Under the pieces are notes generated by a model, which worked only from the letters and a program-made list of their open reading frames with translations, had not been told where the DNA came from and made no database searches. Source: Sphingopyxis jiangsuensis (GTDB lineage: Bacteria > Pseudomonadota > Alphaproteobacteria > Sphingomonadales > Sphingomonadaceae). From it: DNA of 64,000 nt. Where the stretch lies: contig NZ_JAERPO010000001.1 in NCBI RefSeq assembly GCF_016734905.1, positions 496,001-560,000 of the forward strand, written 5' to 3'. The position numbers were made by a program, and so were the translations under genes. This document shows positions 27,931 through 36,767 of the stretch, one piece after another (positions within the stretch are counted from its first letter, which is position 1; each line of letters opens with the position of its first letter).

Positions 27931-29336
27931 GCCGCCTTATCGTCGTTTCGAACCGTGTGTCGGTCACCAAGGGCCGCGGCGCCGCCGGGGCGCAGGGCGG
28001 ACTCGCGGTTGCGATGAACGGCGCATTGCGCGCGCGCGGCGGCATCTGGTTCGGTTGGTCGGGCAACGAGGTGGACCGCTTCACAGGCCAACTCACGATG
28101 CAGCGCGCCGACGGTTTCACCACCGCAACGATCGACCTCGAGCCGCACGATGTCGACGAATATTATAACGGCTACGCCAACCGCACGCTGTGGCCGCTCT
28201 TTCACTATCGCATCGATCTTGCCGAATATGAGAATGAGTTCGGCATGGGCTATGAACGCGTCAACGAACGCTTTGCCAACAGCCTCGTGCCGCTCGTCGA
28301 GGACGATGATGTCGTCTGGGTCCAGGACTATCACTTCCTGCCGCTCGCCGAACGGTTGCGCGCGCAGGGGCTGAAGAACCGGATCGGCCTCTTCCTCCAT
28401 ATCCCCTGGCCGCCCGCGCGACTTTTCGTGTCGCTGCCCTTTCACGAGCGGCTGGTGGCCGCGATGCTCCACTATGACGTGATCGGCTTTCAGTCGGTCG
28501 AATGGCTCGAAAGCTTCCTGCACTATTGCCGCAAGGAGCTGCATGCCGACGTCGACGAGGATGTCGGCATCGTGCGCCACGAGGGACGCACCACCGTCGC
28601 GCGTGCCTTTCCCATCGGCATCGACCACAAGGAATTCATGGAGCTTGGCGAGAGCGACGCGGCACGGCGCGCGCACGACCGCCTCGTGGGCAGCGCGCGC
28701 AACCGCACCGTCGTGATCGGCGTCGACCGGCTCGACTACAGCAAGGGGCTGCCCGAACGCATCGACGCGATGGAGCGATTGTTCAACCAGCATGACGACA
28801 TGGTCAACAAGCTGCTCTATATCCAGATCGCCCCGCCCTCGCGCGAGGATGTTCGATCCTATCAGGAAATCCGCGCGACGCTCGAGCAAAAGACGGGGCA
28901 GTTCAACGGCGCCCATTCGGACGTCGATCTGGTCCCCATTCGCTATGTGAACCGCGGCTTCGGCCGCGCCGAACTGTTCGGCTTTTACCGCGCCGCCAAG
29001 ATCGGCCTCGTCACCCCGATCCGCGACGGCATGAACCTTGTCGCCAAGGAATATGTTGCCGCGCAGGACCCTGCCGATCCCGGCGTGCTCATCCTCTCGC
29101 GCTTTGCGGGCGCTGCCGAACAGCTTACCGACGCGCTGCTCGTCAATCCGCTCAACCATGACGAGGTGACGCGCGCGATATGGACCGCGATGAACATGCC
29201 GCTCGCCGAGCGCAAGGAGCGGTGGGAGGCACTGAATGCCGTTGTGCGCGATTCCGATGTTATCGGCTGGGCGGCAGATTTCATCGAACAATTGTCCGGC
29301 AATTCCACCGAAGCGCTTGAACCTGCAATGCACTGA
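27927..29336 (+). CDS. otsA: Trehalose-6-phosphate synthase
   Basis: Transfers glucose from UDP-glucose to glucose-6-phosphate. It has 469 residues, GT20 with the expected landmarks: VVSNRVS at the start, VWVQDYHF near residue 130, HIPWPP near 157, DRLDYSKGLPER near 269 and GMNLVAKEY near 367. The ATG overlaps the GH15 stop by 4 bp. It is the last gene of the trehalose operon; trehalose is a common osmotic and desiccation protectant. A 7-bp inverted repeat with a 3-base loop (29337-29353) follows, without a T-run. Confidence 0.96.
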   Translation: MSRLIVVSNRVSVTKGRGAAGAQGGLAVAMNGALRARGGIWFGWSGNEVDRFTGQLTMQRADGFTTATIDLEPHDVDEYYNGYANRTLWPLFHYRIDLAEYENEFGMGYERVNERFANSLVPLVEDDDVVWVQDYHFLPLAERLRAQGLKNRIGLFLHIPWPPARLFVSLPFHERLVAAMLHYDVIGFQSVEWLESFLHYCRKELHADVDEDVGIVRHEGRTTVARAFPIGIDHKEFMELGESDAARRAHDRLVGSARNRTVVIGVDRLDYSKGLPERIDAMERLFNQHDDMVNKLLYIQIAPPSREDVRSYQEIRATLEQKTGQFNGAHSDVDLVPIRYVNRGFGRAELFGFYRAAKIGLVTPIRDGMNLVAKEYVAAQDPADPGVLILSRFAGAAEQLTDALLVNPLNHDEVTRAIWTAMNMPLAERKERWEALNAVVRDSDVIGWAADFIEQLSGNSTEALEPAMH

Positions 29337-29425
29337 AATTTGCGTTGCAAATTGCGACGCTTAACCTAGCATCCTTCCCCACGGCCGGGTCGTGAACGAG
29401 CCGCAAGATCAAAGGGGAACAATCG

Positions 29426-29857
29426 ATGTCTGAAAGCCTATTGGCACCCGGAGCGGTGCTCGCGTTGTGGACGCTCCTCATTCTCGGCTGGGTCGCGCTC
29501 ACGCGCTTTTCCGCAATGGCCAAGGCAGGGATCGATCTGAAGGCCGCCCCTCCGGGTGGGCGCGGGGTCGATGTCGAAAAAATCCTGCCGCCGGCGGTCA
29601 ACTGGAAATCGCACAATTACACGCATTTGTGCGAACAACCGACGATCTTCTACGCCGTCATCGTCTTCCTGCACCTCTCGGGCGGCGACACCGAGCTGAC
29701 GCGCGGGCTTGCATGGGCCTATGTCGTTCTGCGCATCGTCCACAGCCTGTGGCAGACGACCGTGAACCGCATCCCGGTGCGCTTCGCAATTTTCTCGCTC
29801 GCCACATTCTGCCTGTTCGCGCTCGCCATATTGGCGGTCATCGCAACCCTCGGCTGA
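29426..29857 (+). CDS. MAPEG-family membrane protein (copy 1)
   Basis: A 143-residue membrane protein with about four helices, related to membrane-associated eicosanoid/glutathione-metabolism proteins. The tell-tale is HNYTHLCEQPTIFYAVIV followed by AYVVLRIVHSLWQTTVNR. A good ribosome binding site (AAAGGGGAAC) precedes the ATG. The copy 2 gene follows after 11 bp and is clearly homologous, so this is a tandem duplication. Bacterial members are mostly uncharacterised; glutathione-dependent activity is not shown here. Confidence 0.88.
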   Translation: MSESLLAPGAVLALWTLLILGWVALTRFSAMAKAGIDLKAAPPGGRGVDVEKILPPAVNWKSHNYTHLCEQPTIFYAVIVFLHLSGGDTELTRGLAWAYVVLRIVHSLWQTTVNRIPVRFAIFSLATFCLFALAILAVIATLG

Positions 29858-29868
29858 GGAGCAAGATC

Positions 29869-30303
29869 ATGGATACGAACGCCATTCTCGGTCCAGTCGC
29901 GACGCTTGCGCTCTGGTCGATGGTGATGTGGGTATGGATGTATGCCACGCGCATTCCGGCAATGAGCCGCGCCAAGGTCGACGCGATAAACCTGGTCGGG
30001 ACGACCGGACGAAGCCTCGACGAGCTTCTTCCGCCGCAGGTGCAGTGGAAGGCGCACAATTACAATCACCTGATGGAACAGCCGACGCTCTTTTACGCGG
30101 TGGCGATTGCCCTTGCCGTCGGTGGGATGGGCGGCGGGCTCAACGCCCAGCTTGCGTGGGCCTATGTCGCGCTGCGCATCGTCCACAGTCTGGTCCAGGT
30201 CACCGTGAACCGCGTGTTGTGGCGCTTCGGCATTTTCGTGTTTGCGAGCCTTTTCCTGCTCGCGCTGTGCATCCACGCCTTCATGGGCTTTGTGCTGAAC
30301 TAG
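29869..30303 (+). CDS. MAPEG-family membrane protein (copy 2)
   Basis: A 144-residue paralogue of the preceding gene, sharing HNYNHLMEQPTLFYAVAIA and AYVALRIVHSLVQVTVNR. The start at 29869 has GAGGAG upstream and a frame opened earlier only through the other gene. Its TAG overlaps the stop of the convergent methyltransferase gene in CTAG (30300-30303). Substrate unknown, as for copy 1. The two copies differ most in the N-terminal helix and in the short linker before the conserved HNY motif. Confidence 0.88.
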   Translation: MDTNAILGPVATLALWSMVMWVWMYATRIPAMSRAKVDAINLVGTTGRSLDELLPPQVQWKAHNYNHLMEQPTLFYAVAIALAVGGMGGGLNAQLAWAYVALRIVHSLVQVTVNRVLWRFGIFVFASLFLLALCIHAFMGFVLN

Positions 30304-31502
30304 GCCCTCGAAAACCGCGCGGCCAGTTCCACATGGGTCGACCATCGGAACTGGCCGACGGGCTGCACCCAGTCGAGCGTATAGCCACCCGCGACAAGCT
30401 GCTTCGCGTCGCGGGCAAAGCTTGCGGGGTTGCAGCTCACATAGGCGATCGCCGGCACTGCCGATGACGCAAGCTGCGCAACCTGCTCCTCGGCGCCCGC
30501 GCGCGGCGGGTCGAGGATGACCGCGCCGAAGCGGTCGAGCTCGGCCGGAACCAGCGGACGGCGGAACAGGTCGCGATGCTCGGTGGCGACGAGCGCGCGC
30601 GCCCGGTTCGCCGCGCCCGTCAGCGCCGCAATCGCGTCGCGCGCTCCCTCGGCGGCATAGACTTTGCGCCCCTGCTTCACCGACAGGGCAAAAGTCCCGA
30701 CCCCGGCGAACAGGTCGGCCACGGCGGGCGCATCGCCGATCGCGCGCTGCACCGCCTCGACGAGCGCCGCCTGCCCCGCGGCCGTCGCCTGCAGGAAAGC
30801 AAAGGGCGGCACTTCGACCGCAATTTCGCCGAAGCGCACCGTCGGCGGCTCGGGCTGCCACAGCGTTTCGAGCCCGTCGCCCTGGTCGATCGCGAGCCGC
30901 GCGAGCGTATGCGCGCCCGCGAAATCCTGCAACGCCATCGCCGCATCGAGCCCCTCGGCGCGCACGCCCTCGAGCACGACCTCGGCGCCCTGATCGAGCA
31001 TCTGCAGCTTGACTTTCGCGGGCCGCCGCTGCGGCGCGATCGCGCCGAGCAATCCGCGGATCGGCGCGACGAGCGCGAACAATTCGGGGAGCAGCAGCGG
31101 GCATTGCCGCATATCGACGATCTGGTTGCTCTGCGCCGCGTTGAAGCCGACGGCAACATGCTTGCCCGCCCTGAGCGCAGTGAGCGCCGCGCGGCGGCGG
31201 CTCGCCGGCGGCGAAACAATTGCCGGAAGGATGTCGGTCGCCGCCACCTGCTGCCCCGCAAGCGCGCCTGCGACGCGGTCGCGCACGAAATCTGCGAGCG
31301 CAGCTTCAGCGACATGCTGGAGCTGGCACCCCCCGCATTTTCCGAAATGGCTGCACACGGGCTCGGAGCGGTTCGGACCGGCGATCAGCGTGCCGTCGGC
31401 GGCGATCCGGTCGCCGGGGACCGCTCCCGCGACATGGCGCCCGTCGGCGGTCACGCCGTCGCCGCGCGCGGCAATGCGCTCGATCAACGCGGTGTCGGTC
31501 AT
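30300..31502 (-). CDS. Class I RNA m5U methyltransferase (TrmA/RlmD family)
   Basis: Methylates uridine in rRNA or tRNA using S-adenosylmethionine. It has 400 residues. A [4Fe-4S] cluster is shown by CSHFGKCGGC plus a later MRQC; the methyltransferase core has ADLFAGVGTFAL and LDPPRAG; the catalytic Cys is in YVSCNPASFARD near residue 355. It lacks most of the TRAM domain at the N-terminus (TrmA-like shortness). Start ATG at 31502 was preferred to TTG at 31514. It lies one base after the stop of nnr, so it is co-transcribed. Which uridine it modifies cannot be read from sequence. Confidence 0.86.
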   Translation of the reverse strand: MTDTALIERIAARGDGVTADGRHVAGAVPGDRIAADGTLIAGPNRSEPVCSHFGKCGGCQLQHVAEAALADFVRDRVAGALAGQQVAATDILPAIVSPPASRRRAALTALRAGKHVAVGFNAAQSNQIVDMRQCPLLLPELFALVAPIRGLLGAIAPQRRPAKVKLQMLDQGAEVVLEGVRAEGLDAAMALQDFAGAHTLARLAIDQGDGLETLWQPEPPTVRFGEIAVEVPPFAFLQATAAGQAALVEAVQRAIGDAPAVADLFAGVGTFALSVKQGRKVYAAEGARDAIAALTGAANRARALVATEHRDLFRRPLVPAELDRFGAVILDPPRAGAEEQVAQLASSAVPAIAYVSCNPASFARDAKQLVAGGYTLDWVQPVGQFRWSTHVELAARFSRA

Positions 31503-31503
31503 G

Positions 31504-32856
31504 CTATTTCCCAATCAGATCGTCGGCGACAAGGCCGGGGCCTATACGCGCGGCGCGGTCGATATGCCAGCCCACCGCCGCGACCGCCGCTTCGAAGGCA
31601 TCGCCGCCGCGCGCGAGCATCGCGCCGCACGCGCCGGCGAGCACGTCGCCCGTCCCCGCGCTCGCGAGCCAGGGGCACCCCGGCCAGGCGGCCACCACCC
31701 GCCCGTCGGGCGCCGCAATCACTGTGTCGGCGCCCTTGTGGACGACGACCGCCCGCGACTGGCGTGCAGCCGCCAATGTCCGGTCGATCTTGCTGCCACC
31801 TGCGTCCGGAAAGCCGCGCGCAAATTCGCCTTCGTGCGGCGTCAGGATCGCGCGCCGCTCGCCCGATGCCAGCGCCGTCAGCCCCGCCGCAATCGCCGCG
31901 GCGTCGAGCACCAGTGGCTTGCCCGAACCCAGCGCGACATCAAGCGAGCGCGTCAGACCCTCGCCCGCCGGAAATCCCGGCCCGACGACAATCGCCCCGA
32001 GGCGCGGGTCCGCGGCGCGTTCGGCTAAAGCATCGCCGTCGTCGCAAATCACCGCCGACAAGGGCGCCCGCCCGGCGCCGTCGAGGACGACATAACCCGC
32101 CCCCGCGCGGAGCGCAGCTCCCGCAGCAAGCTCCGCAGCGCCCGCCATCGGACCCGCGACGACGAGCACCATTCCACGGCTGTATTTGTGCGCCGCCGGA
32201 TCGCCCGTGGGCAGCGGCGGCGGCGGCAAGGTCCGCATCGTCCGCGCCGCGTCGATCCCGATGCTCGCGAGCAATGTGCGGCCGCACGCCGGTGCGGTCG
32301 GGAGCAGCAGATGCGCGGGCTTGAGCGCCCCGAGCGCGACGGTGACATGCGCGGGCAGCGGCGGCATCCACGCCTCGCCGCCGTCGCTCTCGATCCCGCT
32401 CGGCAAATCGACCGCGACGACGCGCCGTCCGGCAAAGCGCCCGAGCAGCCCCGCCAGATCGTCTGACAGACGCCGCGACAGCCCCGCGCCGAACAGCGCA
32501 TCGACGATGACCGGCGCCGGCGCCGTGCGCTCATCGAACGCCTCGACCTCGCCCGTCCACGCGGCGCGCGCCGCTTTCGCAAGGTCGGTTTTCGGCTCGC
32601 CGAGCGCCGCGACGCGCACCTCTGCCCCGCGTACCCGCAGCAAGCGCGCCGCGACATAGCCGTCGCCGCCATTGTTGCCGGGTCCGCACAGGATAAGGAT
32701 CGGCGCCCCCGCCGCCATGCGCCACACGGTATCGGCCACTGCCGCGCCCGCGCGCTCCATCAATTCGGCGAGCGATACGCCCGCCGCAGCGCACGCCGCT
32801 TCCGCCTCGCGCATCGCGGCGGCGGTCAGAATGGGGGCATCGGCGGGAACGGTCAT
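31504..32856 (-). CDS. nnr: Bifunctional NAD(P)H-hydrate repair enzyme (epimerase/dehydratase)
   Basis: Repairs hydrated NADH/NADPH. It has 450 residues: an N-terminal YjeF-type epimerase domain (1-200) with LCGPGNNGGDGYVAARLL and VDALFGAGLSRRL, then an ATP/ADP-dependent dehydratase domain (about 220-450) with VVAGPMAGAAELA and SAGTGDVLAGACGA. Both domains look intact. The ATG is at 32856, 35 bp after the small lipoprotein gene. The operon order ilvD-lipoprotein-nnr-methyltransferase is metabolic housekeeping; the dehydratase uses ATP or ADP according to lineage. Confidence 0.95.
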   Translation of the reverse strand: MTVPADAPILTAAAMREAEAACAAAGVSLAELMERAGAAVADTVWRMAAGAPILILCGPGNNGGDGYVAARLLRVRGAEVRVAALGEPKTDLAKAARAAWTGEVEAFDERTAPAPVIVDALFGAGLSRRLSDDLAGLLGRFAGRRVVAVDLPSGIESDGGEAWMPPLPAHVTVALGALKPAHLLLPTAPACGRTLLASIGIDAARTMRTLPPPPLPTGDPAAHKYSRGMVLVVAGPMAGAAELAAGAALRAGAGYVVLDGAGRAPLSAVICDDGDALAERAADPRLGAIVVGPGFPAGEGLTRSLDVALGSGKPLVLDAAAIAAGLTALASGERRAILTPHEGEFARGFPDAGGSKIDRTLAAARQSRAVVVHKGADTVIAAPDGRVVAAWPGCPWLASAGTGDVLAGACGAMLARGGDAFEAAVAAVGWHIDRAARIGPGLVADDLIGK

Positions 32857-32890
32857 CGCCCTTCCCTATCACATCGCGGCGAAAATCGCC

Positions 32891-33274
32891 TCAGTTGCCG
32901 CCGGTGTTGGCGGGAAGGCGATAGCGATCGCCCCCGACGCCGACCTCGATCAGCCCGTCGCCGACGATGGTCACGCGCGCGGCTTCCGCCCCGTCGGCCG
33001 TTTCGACACCGCGCCCGTCGCCGGTGATGCGCAGCCGGCGGTATCCTGCGTCGGTCCGCCCGACCACGAGCACCGTGCCGCTGGCACCGGCGATCTCCTG
33101 CAAGGTGCAATCGCGCGCGAACCGCGCCGCGCCTTCGAGCGCGCAGTCGATACGGCCGTCCGCAAGCGCGGCGCTGTCGCCGCGCGCCTCGGCCTCGGCC
33201 AGCGTGTGGTTGTCGGGGGCGCTGTCGCAGCCTGAAAACAGCAGGACAAGCAGCGCGGCGCCCGCCCGCGTCAC
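32891..33274 (-). CDS. Small predicted lipoprotein of unknown function
   Basis: A 127-residue protein with a lipoprotein signal ending in LLFSGC (Cys16). The mature part has two further cysteines (CALEG and CTLQE), suggesting a disulfide, and a predicted beta-rich fold ([18 protein letters not shown]). The ATG overlaps the ilvD stop by ATGA, so it is translationally coupled to ilvD. No family recognised. Confidence 0.78.
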   Translation of the reverse strand: MTRAGAALLVLLFSGCDSAPDNHTLAEAEARGDSAALADGRIDCALEGAARFARDCTLQEIAGASGTVLVVGRTDAGYRRLRITGDGRGVETADGAEAARVTIVGDGLIEVGVGGDRYRLPANTGGN

Positions 33275-35130
33275 CGCGCGGCTTTCAGCTGCGACAGGTC
33301 GCGCACCGCGCCGCGCGCCGCGCTCGTCGTCATCGCGGCATAGGCCTCAAGCGCGACCGACACCTTGCGCGGACGCGGCTTTGCGGGCTGCCACGCGGCA
33401 TCGCCCTTCGCCTCCATCGCCGCGCGCCGCGCCGCGAGTTCGCTGTCGGCGACCGCGAGCATGATCGTGCGCGCCGGAATGTCTATCTCGATGAGGTCGC
33501 CGTCCTCGACAAGGCCGATCGTGCCGCCCTCGGCCGCCTCGGGCGAGACATGGCCGATCGACAGGCCCGACGTGCCGCCCGAAAAGCGCCCGTCGGTGAT
33601 CAGCGCGCAGGCGGCGCCCAGCCCCTTCGATTTGAGGTAGCTTGTCGGATAGAGCATTTCCTGCATACCGGGGCCGCCCTTCGGCCCTTCGTAGCGGATC
33701 ACGACAACGTCGCCCTCGACCACCTGCCCGGTCAGAATCCCCGCGACGGCCGCATCCTGGCTTTCGAACACCTTGGCGGGACCGGAAAATTTCAGGATCT
33801 TCTCGTCGACCCCCGCGGTCTTCACGATACAGCCGTCGCGCGCGATATTGCCCGACAGCACCGCGAGCCCGCCGTCCTTGCTGAAGGCATGGTCGGCCGA
33901 GCGGATCACCCCGCCCTCGCGGTCGAGGTCGAGCGCATCCCAGCGCCGATCCTGGCTGAACGCCGTCTGCGTCGGGACGCCGCCGGGCGCGGCCATGAAG
34001 AATTTCTGCACGTCGGGATCGTTGGTGCGCGAAATATCCCATTTGTTGAGCGCGTCGCCCAGCGTCGCGCTATGCACCGTCGGCACATGCGCGTGGAGCA
34101 GCCCGGCGCGCTCGAGCTGGCCGAGGATCGCCATGATCCCGCCCGCGCGATGGACATCCTCCATATGCACGTCGCTCTTGGCCGGCGCGACCTTTGACAG
34201 GCAGGGAACGCGGCGCGACAGCCGGTCGATATCCTCCATCGTGAAATCGACGCCCGCTTCATATGCGGCGGCGAGCAGGTGGAGCACCGTGTTCGTCGAC
34301 CCGCCCATCGCGATGTCGAGGCTCATCGCATTTTCGAACGCCTCGAAACTCGCGATGTTGCGCGGCAGGACGCTCGCGTCGTCCTCCTCATAATGGCGGC
34401 GGCACATTTCGACGACGATCCGCCCGGCGCGCAGGAACAGCGCCTTGCGGTCGGCGTGCGTCGCAAGCGTCGATCCATTGCCCGGCAGCGACAGCCCCAG
34501 CGCTTCGGTCAGGCAGTTCATCGAATTGGCGGTGAACATCCCCGAACAGCTACCGCACGTCGGGCACGCCGCCTGTTCGATCGCGGTGACTTCCTCGTCG
34601 CTATAATGTTCGTCGGCGGCGGCAACCATCGCGTCGACCAGGTCGAGCGCGACCTCCTTGCCTTTCAGCACGACCTTGCCCGCCTCCATCGGCCCGCCCG
34701 ACACGAACACGACCGGGATATTGATGCGCAGCGCCGCCATCAGCATGCCGGGGGTGATCTTGTCGCAATTGGAAATGCACACCATCGCGTCGGCGCAATG
34801 CGCGTTGACCATATATTCGACGCTGTCGGCGATGAGGTCGCGGCTGGGCAGCGAATAGAGCATCCCGTCGTGCCCCATCGCGATGCCGTCGTCGACCGCT
34901 ATCGTGTTGAATTCCTTGGCGACCCCGCCCGCCGCCTCGATCTCGCGCGCGACGAGCTGGCCAAGGTCCTTCAGATGGACGTGGCCGGGGACGAACTGGG
35001 TAAAGCTGTTGACGACCGCGATGATCGGCTTGCCGAAATCATCGTCCTTCATCCCCGTCGCGCGCCAAAGGCCGCGCGCGCCCGCCATGTTGCGGCCGTG
35101 GGTCGTGGTACGCGAACGATAAGAAGGCAT
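33271..35130 (-). CDS. ilvD: Dihydroxy-acid dehydratase
   Basis: Dehydrates 2,3-dihydroxy-3-methylvalerate and -isovalerate in isoleucine, valine and pantothenate synthesis. It has 619 residues, close to the usual 616. Iron-sulfur cluster cysteines are in [13 protein letters not shown] and [16 protein letters not shown]. The ATG at 35130 is preceded by an in-frame TTG at 35139 that adds three residues. It leads a run of four minus-strand genes ending at 30300. Confidence 0.97.
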   Translation of the reverse strand: MPSYRSRTTTHGRNMAGARGLWRATGMKDDDFGKPIIAVVNSFTQFVPGHVHLKDLGQLVAREIEAAGGVAKEFNTIAVDDGIAMGHDGMLYSLPSRDLIADSVEYMVNAHCADAMVCISNCDKITPGMLMAALRINIPVVFVSGGPMEAGKVVLKGKEVALDLVDAMVAAADEHYSDEEVTAIEQAACPTCGSCSGMFTANSMNCLTEALGLSLPGNGSTLATHADRKALFLRAGRIVVEMCRRHYEEDDASVLPRNIASFEAFENAMSLDIAMGGSTNTVLHLLAAAYEAGVDFTMEDIDRLSRRVPCLSKVAPAKSDVHMEDVHRAGGIMAILGQLERAGLLHAHVPTVHSATLGDALNKWDISRTNDPDVQKFFMAAPGGVPTQTAFSQDRRWDALDLDREGGVIRSADHAFSKDGGLAVLSGNIARDGCIVKTAGVDEKILKFSGPAKVFESQDAAVAGILTGQVVEGDVVVIRYEGPKGGPGMQEMLYPTSYLKSKGLGAACALITDGRFSGGTSGLSIGHVSPEAAEGGTIGLVEDGDLIEIDIPARTIMLAVADSELAARRAAMEAKGDAAWQPAKPRPRKVSVALEAYAAMTTSAARGAVRDLSQLKAAR

Positions 35131-35187
35131 TTTTGTCAATCCTGATAATAATATTTCAATCTAGGCAGTGCCTGCGCCTCTACACGT

Positions 35188-35919
35188 CTATGCCGCGAGT
35201 TTCAACATCGCTGCATCGCACAATCGCGCGATCCGCCCCGCCCATGCCGCTTGATCGGCGGGCGCCCCGACCAGATCCTGCCGCATCTCGATCCCGACAT
35301 AGGCGATGCCATTCGCCTCGGCATGGCGGTCCATCGTCGCGTTGAGCAGCTTGCCCGAATAGGGGAGCTGGTCGCCGACGTTCAGCCCCTCGGCCGCAAA
35401 ATATTCGAGCGCGATCCGCGCCAGGCGCTCGTCATGATTATAGAGGATTCCCACCTCCCACGGCCGCGCCAGTCCGGGGTCGCTCGCAAGGCGCGGGGTA
35501 AAGCTGTGCAGCGACAGGATGAAGGCGGGGCGCGCCGCGGCGATCACCTCGGCGATATGCGCATGATAGGGTCGAAAGAAGCGGTCGAGCCGCGCCTCGC
35601 GCGCTTCGTGGCTCAGCGCATTGCCGGGGATCGCGTGACCGTCGCTCGCCACCGGCACCGCGCCGGGCGCATGCTCGTCGCGGTTGCAGTCGACGACGAG
35701 CCGCGACACCCCGCCGAGGATCGCGGCATCGACCGCGCCGCGCGCGACGAGCAGCGCCGCGACCTCGGCAACGCCGATGTCGACCGCGATATGCTCGCCA
35801 AGCAGCGCGGGGTCGATCCCCAGCTCGATGTCGGACGGCACATGGTTCGACGCATGGTCTCCGATCAGCAGCACCCCGCCCGCTTTCGCCGCGCCGAGAT
35901 CGACCCACGCCTCGCTCAT
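35188..35919 (-). CDS. N-formylglutamate amidohydrolase family protein
   Basis: A 243-residue cytoplasmic hydrolase of the FGase family (PF05013 type). The core has LLIGDHASNHVP, VVDCNRDEHAPG and LSLHSFTP near residue 130, which are the expected metal and substrate positions. The founding enzymes cleave N-formylglutamate in histidine breakdown, but no hut genes are in the window, so the substrate is unknown. The ATG overlaps the ispE stop by 4 bp, so it belongs to the ETF-QO/TPR/ispE chain. Frames starting farther up are ispE shadow. Confidence 0.85.
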   Translation of the reverse strand: MSEAWVDLGAAKAGGVLLIGDHASNHVPSDIELGIDPALLGEHIAVDIGVAEVAALLVARGAVDAAILGGVSRLVVDCNRDEHAPGAVPVASDGHAIPGNALSHEAREARLDRFFRPYHAHIAEVIAAARPAFILSLHSFTPRLASDPGLARPWEVGILYNHDERLARIALEYFAAEGLNVGDQLPYSGKLLNATMDRHAEANGIAYVGIEMRQDLVGAPADQAAWAGRIARLCDAAMLKLAA

Positions 35920-36767
35920 CGCAGCGCGCCCGTCATCTGCCACCAGTGCGGGTGGCTCGCGGCGAGCGTGGCCGCCGCCGCGTCGCGCTCGGCCGCAGCG
36001 TCGAACAGCGCGAAACAGGTCGCGCCCGACCCCGACATGCGCGCGAGCCACGGCTTCAGCGCCCCCAGTTCGGTGAGTATGTCGATCACCGCCGGACATT
36101 GCGCGACCGCCGCGCGTTGCAGATCGTTGCGCGCGGCGAACAGCTGCGCGCGCACTTCGGCACCGACCAACAGCGGCCCGCGGTCGAACCCGTCCCACGC
36201 AGCGAACACCGGCCCGGTCGCGACCGGCGCGCGCGGATTGACGAGCAGCACGGGCGTGCCGGTCAGGCGAAGTTCGGGCGCCGCCTGCACGCGCTCGCCG
36301 AACCCTGTGCCCAGGCACGTCCGGCTCGCGACGCAGGCCGCGACGTCGGCGCCGAGCGGCGCGACGTCGCGCATCAGTTCGGTCTCTCCGACCTCGGGAA
36401 GGAAATGTTGCCGGACGAGCCGCGCGGTCGCCGCAGCGTCGGCCGATCCGCCGCCGATCCCCGCTGCAACCGGAAGCGCCTTGGTCAGGCGAAGCGCCAG
36501 AGGCGGCACGCGGTCGCCTCCGTGCATCCGCCGCAACAATGCCACCGCACGCAGCACCAGATTGTCGGCGCCTGCGTCCAGCCCTTCGGCGAATTCGCCG
36601 TCGATGCTGAGCCTATCGGCGTCCGCAACCTCCGCCTCGATCGCGTCGCCGCCGTCGACGAAGGCAAACAGCGTCTCGATCTCGTGATAACCGTCGTCCC
36701 GCCGCGCGCGGACATGCAGCGCGAGGTTGATCTTGGCCCACCCCGTCTCGCGCATCGCGCCGCTCAT
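35916..36767 (-). CDS. ispE: 4-diphosphocytidyl-2-C-methyl-D-erythritol kinase
   Basis: Phosphorylates CDP-methylerythritol in the MEP isoprenoid pathway. It has 283 residues, a GHMP kinase with WAKINLALHV at the N-terminus, the ATP-binding PVAAGIGGGSADAAA near residue 96 and C-terminal RMSGSGATCFALF. The ATG at 36767 overlaps the TPR stop by 4 bp and its own stop overlaps the FGase start by 4 bp, so expression is probably coupled across all three. Confidence 0.96.
   Translation of the reverse strand: MSGAMRETGWAKINLALHVRARRDDGYHEIETLFAFVDGGDAIEAEVADADRLSIDGEFAEGLDAGADNLVLRAVALLRRMHGGDRVPPLALRLTKALPVAAGIGGGSADAAATARLVRQHFLPEVGETELMRDVAPLGADVAACVASRTCLGTGFGERVQAAPELRLTGTPVLLVNPRAPVATGPVFAAWDGFDRGPLLVGAEVRAQLFAARNDLQRAAVAQCPAVIDILTELGALKPWLARMSGSGATCFALFDAAAERDAAAATLAASHPHWWQMTGALR

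Noticed and set aside
29337..29353. Inverted repeat AATTTGC-GTT-GCAAATT after otsA as a terminator
   Set aside because: The stem is 7 bp, AT-rich, with a 3-base loop and no T-run after it. Too weak to call a terminator.
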